Of a DNA stretch of 17,635 bases, positions 1 to 5,856 are shown piece by piece. The first letter of the stretch is position 1, and every line of letters starts with the position of its first letter. Below the pieces are notes generated by a model. The model had not been told where the DNA came from. It ran no database searches and saw nothing but the letters and a program-made list of their open reading frames with translations. Made by a program: the position numbers and the translations under genes. Source of the stretch: CALJIC01 sp039805565 (GTDB taxonomy: Bacteria; Chloroflexota; Chloroflexia; Chloroflexales; Roseiflexaceae); assembly GCA_039805565.1 (NCBI GenBank), contig JBDLTZ010000299.1, positions 1 to 17,635 of the forward strand, written 5' to 3'.

Positions 1-1
1 C

Positions 2-39
2 GTGGCGCCGGCCGATAGCTCGCTATTGGCCGGCGCCAC
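2..39. repeat. Long near-perfect hairpin at window edge
   Basis: Arms 2-13 and 28-39 are a perfect 12-bp inverted repeat (GTGGCGCCGGCC / GGCCGGCGCCAC). The pairing continues inward through 14-18 and 23-27 with one G-T pair, giving a stem of about 17 bp and a CTCG tetraloop at 19-22. No T-run follows. It lies 18 nt before a promoter-like element. It may be a terminator for a gene left of the window or a dispersed repeat; the sequence alone does not decide. Confidence 0.6.
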
Positions 40-56
40 TCTCGCGCCTCGGCCTG

Positions 57-65
57 TGGTACAAT
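57..65 (+). promoter_or_regulatory. Extended -10 promoter element
   Basis: TGGTACAAT matches an extended -10 box (TG-n-TACAAT, five of six to TATAAT). It lies about 85 nt upstream of the receiver-like gene. No good -35 hexamer is seen at the usual spacing, as expected of an extended -10 promoter. Very similar elements precede several other genes in the window. Confidence 0.5.
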
Positions 66-150
66 CTCACCGGGCGTCAGGCGATGGGGCACTCGGCGAC
101 CCCAGGAGTGCTCATGCGGCCAGGAGTGCCGCCCATGCCCCGGAGACGCC

Positions 151-591
151 ATGTCGCGCCTGCCCTCTACTGGCCGTGACCCGTCACAGCCTATGATCCT
201 CGTCGCTACCGGCGACAGCGCCACGCGCATCGACCTTGCCCGCATCGTCGCCCGCCTCGGTCTGCGAACGCTCGCCACCTTCGACGGCGACGCTGCCCTC
301 GCCGCTGCACAGACATACGGCCTCGAACTGCTCGGGATGATCGTCGACAGTGACTTGCCGAGCGCATCTGGACGCGATATTACCAGCGCGATCCGGCGGG
401 TCGCCGGAGACCTGCCGCTCATCGTGCTGGATCGTACCGGCGGCGCCATGCCCTGCTCGGACCCGCAGTACACCCTCGCGGTGGCCCCCAACGACATGCC
501 GCGCATCGCGGCGTTCCTCCAGCGCGTGGCCGATACGCTGCCGGTCGCTCACACGCACGAGCTGGTCGTTCCTGCGGCAGGCCCGCGGTAG
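151..591 (+). CDS. Degenerate receiver (response-regulator-like) domain protein
   Basis: This 146-residue protein has the alternating hydrophobic pattern of a CheY-like receiver domain. It starts with beta-1 at about residue 15 (MILVATGDSATR), and the stretch MIVDSDLPSASG at 63-74 places D66 where the phosphoacceptor aspartate belongs. Other key residues are missing. The acidic pair after beta-1 is Thr-Gly, the switch Thr/Ser after beta-4 is Asp (PLIVLD), and no Lys-Pro follows beta-5 (VAPND instead). It is therefore probably a pseudo-receiver that cannot run a normal phosphotransfer cycle. No output domain follows. The ATG at 151 is chosen because GGAG lies 5 nt upstream; an internal ATG at 193 starts exactly at beta-1 but lacks a ribosome site. 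It is convergent with pstB, and a role in phosphate signalling is not shown. Confidence 0.75.
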   Translation: MSRLPSTGRDPSQPMILVATGDSATRIDLARIVARLGLRTLATFDGDAALAAAQTYGLELLGMIVDSDLPSASGRDITSAIRRVAGDLPLIVLDRTGGAMPCSDPQYTLAVAPNDMPRIAAFLQRVADTLPVAHTHELVVPAAGPR

Positions 592-642
592 ACCAGGGAG
601 CGCCTCGCCGAGACAGCCCGCGCCAGCAAATAGGCCCCACCT

Positions 643-656
643 GGCGAGCGCTCGCC
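643..656. repeat. 14-bp perfect palindrome between convergent genes
   Basis: GGCGAGCGCTCGCC is a loopless perfect palindrome in the 99-bp gap between the receiver-like gene and pstB. It may cooperate with the hairpin just to its right in ending transcription from both sides. Confidence 0.4.
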
Positions 657-663
657 GGGCAGG

Positions 664-684
664 GCCTGCGGGGAGGGAGCAGGC
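664..684. terminator. Possible bidirectional terminator hairpin
   Basis: GCCTGC (664-669) pairs with GCAGGC (679-684) across a 9-nt loop, immediately beyond the pstB stop codon at 691 on the minus strand. There is no T-run on either side, so it would be a non-canonical terminator. Its place between two convergent 3' ends is the main support. Confidence 0.4.
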
Positions 685-690
685 TGTGTG

Positions 691-1446
691 CTAGCCGAAG
701 CGTCCAGTCACGTAGCGCTCGGTGCGCTCATCCCGCGGGTTCGTGAAGAGCTGCGAGCCCTGCCCGACCTCAATCAGCTGCCCCTGGAGGAAGAACGCGG
801 CTACGTCCGCGATGCGGGTGGCCTGCTGCACGCTGTGCGGCACGACGATGATCGTGTAGCGCGAGCGCAGCGTCCGCACCAACTCCTCGATCCGGGCGGT
901 GGTGATCGGGTCAAGCGCCGCCGTGGGGGTGTCGAGCAGCAAGATATCCGGCTGCAACGCCAGTGCTCTGGCGATGCCTAGTCGCTGCTGCTGCCCTCCC
1001 GAGAGCGCCATCGCCGAGGCGTCAAGCCGGTCTTTCACCTCATCCCACAGTGTTGCATCACGCAGCGCATGCTCGACGGCAGCATCAAGCGCGCGCCGGT
1101 TGGTCACTCCCTGCAGCGTGAGGCCGTACACTACGTTCTGGTAGATTGACATCGGCAGCGGGATGGGCTGCGTGAAAACCATCGGCGCGCGCCGCCGCAG
1201 CGCCGCCACGTCGACCTGCGGCCCAAAGACACTCGCGCCGTCGATCAGGACATCGCCCGTGTGGCGCGTGCTGTGCTGGAGCTCGGCCATGCGGTTGATC
1301 GAGCGCAGCAGGCCGCTCTTCCCGCCTCCAGCCGGCCCGAATACCACAGTCACACAGTTCGCCGGCACTGCCAGCGAAACCTCTTCCAGCACCCTATCGC
1401 CGCCGTGGAACAGCGAGTATTGCTTGAACTCAACCTTGGGCGTCAC
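691..1446 (-). CDS. pstB: Phosphate ABC transporter ATP-binding protein PstB, catalytic motifs divergent
   Basis: This is the nucleotide-binding subunit of the high-affinity phosphate importer, 251 residues, the usual PstB length. Family features are clear: INRMAEL after Walker A, PLPMSIYQNVVYG after the Q-loop and signature LSGGQQQR at 149-156, followed by GIARALALQPDILLLD. Several catalytic positions depart from consensus. Walker A is GPAGGGKSG (37-45), with Gly as the last residue instead of Ser/Thr. The Q-loop reads VFTQP where VFQKP is usual, so the Gln falls one place late. Walker B is LLLDTPTAALDP, with Thr173 replacing the catalytic Glu. The switch His204 is kept, preceded by Pro. The GTG start has AGGGGA 5 nt upstream, overlapping the pstA stop region. 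It is last in the pst operon, and no phoU follows. Whether it hydrolyses ATP normally is open. Confidence 0.9.
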   Translation of the reverse strand: MTPKVEFKQYSLFHGGDRVLEEVSLAVPANCVTVVFGPAGGGKSGLLRSINRMAELQHSTRHTGDVLIDGASVFGPQVDVAALRRRAPMVFTQPIPLPMSIYQNVVYGLTLQGVTNRRALDAAVEHALRDATLWDEVKDRLDASAMALSGGQQQRLGIARALALQPDILLLDTPTAALDPITTARIEELVRTLRSRYTIIVVPHSVQQATRIADVAAFFLQGQLIEVGQGSQLFTNPRDERTERYVTGRFG

Positions 1447-1455
1447 AGTCTTCCC

Positions 1456-2322
1456 CTACCGGCGGGCCCGGCGCCGGGCGAGCCAGTGCAGCGCGGCGTT
1501 GGCGCTGGCGTTGATCAGCAGGATCGTGATGATCAGCACCGCGCCCGTGGCGTAGGCGTTCGGCAGCGATATCCCCTCGACCGCCAGGATGTAGAAATGC
1601 ACCGCCATCGTCCGCACCGGTGCGAGCGGCGAACTCGGCAGGTTCAGTGCCGTCCCGGCGGTGAAGATCACTACGGCTGTCTCGCTCACGGCCCGCCCAA
1701 AGGCCAGGATGATGCCGGTGACGATGCCGGGCAGCGCGCTCGGGAGCACCGCGGTGGTCACCATCTGCCAGCGCGTCGCTCCCAGGCTGAAGCTCACGTC
1801 CCGGTAGCCCTGCGGCACCGTGCGGATGGCCTCCTCAGCCACCCGGATGATCGTCGGGAGCACCATCAACGCCAGCGTCAGCCCGCCGGCCAGCACCGAC
1901 CAGCCCATATGCAGGTAGGTCACGAAGAAGATGAAGCCGAACAGACCGAAGATGATTGATGGCACGCCGGCAAGTGACTCGGTGCCGAAGCGGATGGCGC
2001 GCGTGAGACGGCTCTCGGCGGTGTACTCGGTCAGGTACACTGCGGTGCCCACGCCCAGTGGCGCGGCGATCAGCAGCGCCAATGCTCCCACCACCACTGT
2101 CCCGACGATCGTCGGGAAGATGCCGCCGCCGCGCCCCATATCCTGCGGGGAACCCGTTAGAAACTCCCAGCTCAGGCGGGGCAGGCCGCGCCAGAAGATC
2201 ACACCGATGATCAGCGCCAGGATGATGATCGTCACGGCGGCGGCGAGCCAGATGCAGCCGAACGCCGCGCGCTGCGCCAGGTGGTCAGCGCGGGCCGACC
2301 GCTGTGCCTGGAATATACTCAC
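1456..2322 (-). CDS. pstA: Phosphate ABC transporter permease PstA
   Basis: This 288-residue inner-membrane permease subunit forms the phosphate channel with PstC. It has about six membrane spans, the first at roughly residues 23-45. The cytoplasmic EAA loop that docks on PstB is recognisable (EEAIRTVPQGYRDVSFSLGA, followed by TRWQMV). The GIFPTIVGTVVVG and PLGVGTAVYLTEY stretches are typical of PstA. The start is GTG, with an AGGGTGA ribosome site overlapping the end of pstC. Only 4 nt separate it from pstC and 9 nt from pstB, so the genes are co-transcribed and probably translationally coupled. Confidence 0.95.
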   Translation of the reverse strand: MSIFQAQRSARADHLAQRAAFGCIWLAAAVTIIILALIIGVIFWRGLPRLSWEFLTGSPQDMGRGGGIFPTIVGTVVVGALALLIAAPLGVGTAVYLTEYTAESRLTRAIRFGTESLAGVPSIIFGLFGFIFFVTYLHMGWSVLAGGLTLALMVLPTIIRVAEEAIRTVPQGYRDVSFSLGATRWQMVTTAVLPSALPGIVTGIILAFGRAVSETAVVIFTAGTALNLPSSPLAPVRTMAVHFYILAVEGISLPNAYATGAVLIITILLINASANAALHWLARRRARR

Positions 2323-2326
2323 CTAC

Positions 2327-3190
2327 TCACCCTACCCTGCGGCTCAGCGTCCGCTGTCGCACCAGCGCGGTCGCGAGCGCGTTCAGCGTCATAATGAGGC
2401 AGAACAGCACCACGCCGGTAGCGAACAGCGCCTCGCGATGCGCCCCGCTGGCGTAGGCCAGCTCCAGTGCGATGTTGCTCGTCAGCGTCGTCGCGGCGTC
2501 CAGTGGTGTGGTAGGGATCGTGAGGGCATTGCCAACCATCATGATCACCGCCATCGTCTCACCGAGCGCCCGCCCCATCCCCAGCACCACCCCGGCCACG
2601 ATCCCCGAGCGCGCCGAGGGGATCAGCACGCCGCGGATCATCTGCCAGTGCGTTGCGCCCAGCGCCAGCGCGCCGTCGCGGATCGAGACCGGCACCGCGC
2701 GCAGCGCGTCCTCCGAGACGGCGATCACGCTCGGCAGGATCATGATGCCCAACACGATCGCGCCGGTGAGCACGCTCAGCCCCGGCCCACCAAGCGTAGT
2801 GCGCACAAGGGGCGCCAGCAGCGTTAGCCCGATGAAGCCGTAGACCACCGACGGTATGCCCGCCAGCAGCTGGATCGTCGGCCGTAGCAACGCCGACAGC
2901 CAGGGCGGGGCCAGCTCAACTTGGAATACGGCGACGGCCAGCCCCAGCGGGACTCCGACCAGCAATGCGCCGAGCGTGAGCCACACCGAGCCGATGATCA
3001 TCGGCAGGATGCCGAACTGCGGCGGCTTCGCAGTGGGCGCCCACACTGTCCCGCTGAGGAAGTCGACCAGCCCCACCCGTATGATCAGACCTAAGCCAGA
3101 CTGTAGGATAAAGAAGGTGATCAACCCGAGCGCCATCAGGACGCCGAGCGCCATCGCCGTGAGGGCACCGCGGATAACGCGTTCGTTCAC
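2327..3190 (-). CDS. pstC: Phosphate ABC transporter permease PstC
   Basis: This is the second permease subunit of the phosphate importer, 287 residues. The N-terminal span is followed by FLSGTVWAPTAKPPQFGILP, the periplasmic-side signature of PstC proteins. The EAA loop is visible as SEDALRAVPVSIRDGALALG, then ATHWQMI. The GTG start (3190-3188) overlaps the pstS stop codon as GTGA, with GGAGGGGG 6 nt upstream inside pstS. This arrangement implies translational coupling. The C-terminus ends 4 nt before the pstA start. Confidence 0.95.
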   Translation of the reverse strand: MNERVIRGALTAMALGVLMALGLITFFILQSGLGLIIRVGLVDFLSGTVWAPTAKPPQFGILPMIIGSVWLTLGALLVGVPLGLAVAVFQVELAPPWLSALLRPTIQLLAGIPSVVYGFIGLTLLAPLVRTTLGGPGLSVLTGAIVLGIMILPSVIAVSEDALRAVPVSIRDGALALGATHWQMIRGVLIPSARSGIVAGVVLGMGRALGETMAVIMMVGNALTIPTTPLDAATTLTSNIALELAYASGAHREALFATGVVLFCLIMTLNALATALVRQRTLSRRVG

Positions 3191-4032
3191 TGGATGCCCC
3201 CTCCAGGCACGAGCCCGTCGTGCGCCAGCATCGCCTGGCCCTCGGGGCTGCGGACGTACGACAGGAACGCGTCGGCGAGCGGGCTCAGGTCGTGGCCCTT
3301 GCGCCAGACGATCAGAAACGGCCGCACCAGCGTGTAGGCACCGCCCTCGACCTGCTCGACCGAGGGCTCGACGCCGTCGATCGCCACTGCCTGCACCGAG
3401 GCGTCGACGATCCCGAGTGAGATGTAGCCGATCGCGTCGGGGTCGTCGGCCACGATCTGGCGCACCGCACCGTTCGAGCCCTGCCGCAGCGCCCCCATGG
3501 TGAGCGGCTCGCCTTTCATCACCAGCTCCTCGAAGGCGCTGTAGGTGCCCGATCCAGCCTCGCGGCTGATGATCACGATCGGGCGTGTCTGACCGCCCAC
3601 CTCATCCCACGAGGTGATCACCCCGGCGAAGATGCCGCGGATCTGGTCGCGCGTCAGCTCGCGCACCGGGCTGGAGGGGTGGACGATCACGGTGAGCGCG
3701 TCGCGCGCCATCACGATCTGCTCAAGCTCGTCTGCCTCGTCCGCCTCAAGCGCGCGCGAGGACATGCCCAGCTCCGAGATCCCTTCGGCGGCGGCGCGGA
3801 TGCCGGCGCTGGAGCCCAGCCCCTGGACGTCGATCGCCGTTCCGGCGTGGTCGTGCTGGTAGGTCTCGGCCAGGTGCTCCACAAATGGGGTCATCGAGGT
3901 CGAACCGGTGAGTGTCAGACGCACGGCCTGCTGCGACCCACAGCCCGCGAGGCTCAGCAGTACCCAGCCAAAGAGGAGAAGCCGCGCCACAGCGCGGCGT
4001 GAGGAGCTTCGTACTTGTTGAGGACGTATCAC
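3187..4032 (-). CDS. pstS: Phosphate-binding lipoprotein PstS
   Basis: This is the extracytoplasmic phosphate-binding component of the Pst importer. A lipobox (SLAGC) follows a hydrophobic segment (LLLFGWVLLSLAG), so the mature protein should be a lipoprotein anchored by its cysteine. Binding-loop motifs include LTGSTSMTPF, GLGSSAGIRAAAEG with SSRAL soon after, and SREAGSGTYSAFEE. GSNGAVRQIVADDPDAIGYISLG follows later in two adjoining segments. The GTG at 4032 is chosen because it gives a normal signal peptide and leaves the AT-rich promoter region upstream. A farther GTG at 4113 has a better ribosome site (GAGGG) but would add 27 odd residues and place the TATAAT and direct repeats inside the gene. 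It is first gene of the pst operon. Confidence 0.9.
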   Translation of the reverse strand: MIRPQQVRSSSRRAVARLLLFGWVLLSLAGCGSQQAVRLTLTGSTSMTPFVEHLAETYQHDHAGTAIDVQGLGSSAGIRAAAEGISELGMSSRALEADEADELEQIVMARDALTVIVHPSSPVRELTRDQIRGIFAGVITSWDEVGGQTRPIVIISREAGSGTYSAFEELVMKGEPLTMGALRQGSNGAVRQIVADDPDAIGYISLGIVDASVQAVAIDGVEPSVEQVEGGAYTLVRPFLIVWRKGHDLSPLADAFLSYVRSPEGQAMLAHDGLVPGGGIQ

Positions 4033-4049
4033 AGCACCGGACCTGCGAA

Positions 4050-4068
4050 TTATTAAGGGTTTATTAAG
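4050..4068 (-). promoter_or_regulatory. Pho-box-like direct repeat upstream of pstS
   Basis: On the minus strand, two identical 8-bp units CTTAATAA are separated by 3 bp (11-bp period), in otherwise GC-rich DNA. The spacing equals that of PhoB/SphR-type Pho boxes, and the unit is close to the cyanobacterial PyTTAAPyPy(T/A) consensus. The box lies just downstream of the TATAAT element, which would fit repression or a second promoter. Site identity is inferred from geometry and gene context. Confidence 0.45.
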
Positions 4069-4078
4069 CAACCGCGTT

Positions 4079-4087
4079 ATTATACCA
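4079..4087 (-). promoter_or_regulatory. Extended -10 promoter for the pst operon
   Basis: Read on the minus strand this is TGGTATAAT, a perfect extended -10 box. Transcription would begin near 4072 and leave a leader of about 40 nt before the GTG at 4032. No convincing -35 is seen. Confidence 0.6.
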
Positions 4088-4094
4088 CGCCGTA

Positions 4095-4113
4095 GTGAGG
4101 CGACAGACCTCAC
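4095..4113. repeat. Small inverted repeat upstream of the pst promoter
   Basis: GTGAGG and CCTCAC (6 bp) flank a 7-nt spacer. They lie between the 3' end of the upstream gene and the pst -10 box, about where a -35 or activator site would be. It may be a weak terminator for the upstream gene or a protein-binding site. Confidence 0.35.
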
Positions 4114-4122
4114 ACGCAGCCC

Positions 4123-4674
4123 TCACGTCAGCCGGACGCCAATCACGATCGCCCCGGCCCGCAGGCTTGTGGCGTAGCGCCCTGGCAGCAGGTCCTTTAC
4201 CGGCCCCTGTGGGTCCACCACGCACGAGGGCAGACTCCCGCCGAAGCTGAGCGCGTACCCAGCCTTGCCCCTCACGGGCACGATCCAGACCTGGTTGCCC
4301 GCCCGCTGCACGTCGATCCGCTCCGGGCTCCCGGCGTCAGACCAGAGCTGCTTGCCGAGCGACACCCGCACCCGCAGCGCGCCGGTCTGCGGATCGGGCT
4401 CGTGGTTGATGCGGACGTACGTCCCTGCCACTCGCTCGGCCCGCTCCTCCGCCGCGCGCTGCGCCAGCGATGGGCTCGCCGGGCGCTCCTCGCCGCGTGT
4501 CGTCCGCTGCGGCCCTGCCCCACTGGGCTGCTCGTCCCGCGCCGCCATGCGCTCCTGCTGCTCCGCCAGCGCCTTCAGGTCGGCCGCCACCTTGCGCCGC
4601 CGCACCGGCGACGGGCGCGGCCCCAGCGCGTCGATCACCGCCTTCCGCAGGCGGTCGTAGCTCTCGTCGCTCAT
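4123..4674 (-). CDS. Hypothetical protein with charged N-terminal half and compact C-terminal domain
   Basis: I do not recognise this 183-residue protein. Residues 1-85 are hydrophilic, rich in Ala, Arg, Glu and Gln, and likely helical or disordered (for example KALAEQQERMAARDEQ). Residues from about 86 to the end look like a small beta-rich domain, with strands such as GALRVRVSLG, NQVWIVPVRG, YALSFGG and AGAIVIGVRL. No signal peptide or membrane span is seen. The start is well supported by AAGGA 7 nt before the ATG. It lies upstream of and in line with pstS, but a promoter separates them. It is divergent from the dioxygenase-family gene. Confidence 0.7.
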   Translation of the reverse strand: MSDESYDRLRKAVIDALGPRPSPVRRRKVAADLKALAEQQERMAARDEQPSGAGPQRTTRGEERPASPSLAQRAAEERAERVAGTYVRINHEPDPQTGALRVRVSLGKQLWSDAGSPERIDVQRAGNQVWIVPVRGKAGYALSFGGSLPSCVVDPQGPVKDLLPGRYATSLRAGAIVIGVRLT

Positions 4675-4716
4675 TCAGTGTCCTTTCTCTTGGGTGGTTC
4701 GTGAGAGTTCTTCTTC

Positions 4717-4731
4717 GGGGGCCGCGCCCCC
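4717..4731. repeat. GC-rich hairpin in the leader of the hypothetical gene
   Basis: GGGGGC-CGC-GCCCCC is a perfect 6-bp stem with a 3-nt loop, about 43 nt upstream of the minus-strand start at 4674. It could be a leader structure or part of a dispersed GC-rich repeat. Confidence 0.4.
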
Positions 4732-4814
4732 AACCCCCGCTCTGGGCCGATGCGTGCACGTCACAATTGCATAGCACTACTGTATTCTACATGGGCTGGG
4801 CGCCACAAAACCTA

Positions 4815-4823
4815 TGGTACGAT
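4815..4823 (+). promoter_or_regulatory. Extended -10 promoter for the dioxygenase-family gene
   Basis: TGGTACGAT fits an extended -10 box about 60 nt before the ATG at 4883. It is closely similar to the element at 57-65. Confidence 0.45.
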
Positions 4824-4882
4824 ACCTCGGCTGTAGCAGCTGTGCGCCGTGACGGCGCCCGTCTCATTGAGGAGCATGCCGA

Positions 4883-5698
4883 ATGGAATCACGCACACCC
4901 ACGCCGCTGGACGACTTCTTCTTTGACCTGCGTGGTTACCTGGTCTTGGAGCGCGCGGTCGAGCCCGAGCTCCTGGACGACCTCAACGCCGCGATCGACG
5001 CCTTCCCCCAGCTCGAGTACGGCGAGTGGTGGGGCAACGCCCAGCGTCGCGACTACACCGGCTCGACCGGGTTCGAGCTGCACAACTGCATCGAGGTCGG
5101 TGAGCCGTTTGAGCGCCTGCTCGACCACCCCTCGTGGATCGACTACCTGCGCCACTACTGCGGCGAGGAGCAGTCCTACGTCGAAGGGCTGTTCGTGGAC
5201 GAGTGCATGGTCTCGGTGCGGCGGTCCGGCGGCCACCACCCGGTCCACTCGGGCGGCTTTCGCGGCGCGCTGCGCGGCGCGTACCACTACAACCACGGCG
5301 TGTTCCGCTGCGGCCAGTGCAACATCATCCTGGCGCTCACCGACATCGGCCCCGGCGACGGACCCACGATGGTCATCCCCGGCAGCCACAAGTCGAACTT
5401 CCCGCACCCCGGCGCCGGCGACTACGGCAAGCTGGACCGCATGGACCACCTCGAGGGCGCCATTCCGGTGTACATGAAGAAGGGCGATGCGCTGCTGTTC
5501 GTGGACGGCCTGATGCACGGCGGCAGCAGCCGCACCAACCCCGGCGAGCGCCGTGTCACGATCTACCGCTACGGCGCAAGCTGGGGTGCCACCCGCTTCG
5601 GCTTCGAGTACTCGCAGCCGCTGCTGGATCGCCTGACCCCCGAGCGGCGCAAGCTGCTCCAGCCGATCGCGCCTCTCCGCCCGCCCCAGGCACGCTAG
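4883..5698 (+). CDS. Phytanoyl-CoA dioxygenase (PhyH) family protein
   Basis: This 271-residue protein belongs to the Fe(II)/2-oxoglutarate-dependent PhyH family. Family hallmarks are the core stretch ILALTDIGPGDGPTMVIPGS leading into HKSNFPHP (149-176), and the C-terminal LLFVDGLMHGGSSRTNPGERR (204-224). The latter supplies a likely iron ligand, H212, and a likely 2-oxoglutarate-binding Arg (R217). The canonical His-x-Asp pair is not obvious: the best positional match is HYN at 135-137, and other histidines (H122, H169) are candidates. Substrate cannot be deduced. The start is supported by GAGGAG 8 nt upstream. It is a single-gene unit with its own promoter and a strong 3' hairpin, not linked in an obvious way to the menaquinone genes next door. 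Confidence 0.85.
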   Translation: MESRTPTPLDDFFFDLRGYLVLERAVEPELLDDLNAAIDAFPQLEYGEWWGNAQRRDYTGSTGFELHNCIEVGEPFERLLDHPSWIDYLRHYCGEEQSYVEGLFVDECMVSVRRSGGHHPVHSGGFRGALRGAYHYNHGVFRCGQCNIILALTDIGPGDGPTMVIPGSHKSNFPHPGAGDYGKLDRMDHLEGAIPVYMKKGDALLFVDGLMHGGSSRTNPGERRVTIYRYGASWGATRFGFEYSQPLLDRLTPERRKLLQPIAPLRPPQAR

Positions 5699-5726
5699 CT
5701 GCTTCAGCACAGGCGGGCGGAGAGGC
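5671..5726 (+). terminator. 15-bp perfect inverted repeat spanning the stop codon
   Basis: Arms 5671-5685 and 5712-5726 are perfectly complementary over 15 bp, with a 26-nt loop. The last codons and TAG stop (5696-5698) of the dioxygenase-family gene lie in the loop. No T-run follows. It probably ends transcription or protects the 3' end, and it separates this gene from the men operon. Confidence 0.6.
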
Positions 5727-5794
5727 CATCCGGCAGCCTGCCCGCTGCGTATCTTTACTGAAAGGACTCTGTACTTTTTATCACAGAACTGACG

Positions 5795-5800
5795 TATAAT
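5795..5800 (+). promoter_or_regulatory. Probable -10 box of the men operon
   Basis: A perfect TATAAT lies 56 nt before the menF ATG in a locally AT-rich stretch. The region about 17 bp upstream (TACTTT) is a poor -35. This is the only promoter-like element seen between the preceding hairpin and menF. Confidence 0.5.
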
Positions 5801-5856
5801 AGGATGTACGTGATCTGTGCCGGCCAGAGACTAGAACGGACGGCTGAGTAGTTGCC

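Noticed and set aside
2..196. A 64-codon frame at the left edge
   Set aside because: It covers the hairpin and promoter, has no ribosome site, and overlaps the better supported start at 151 in another frame.
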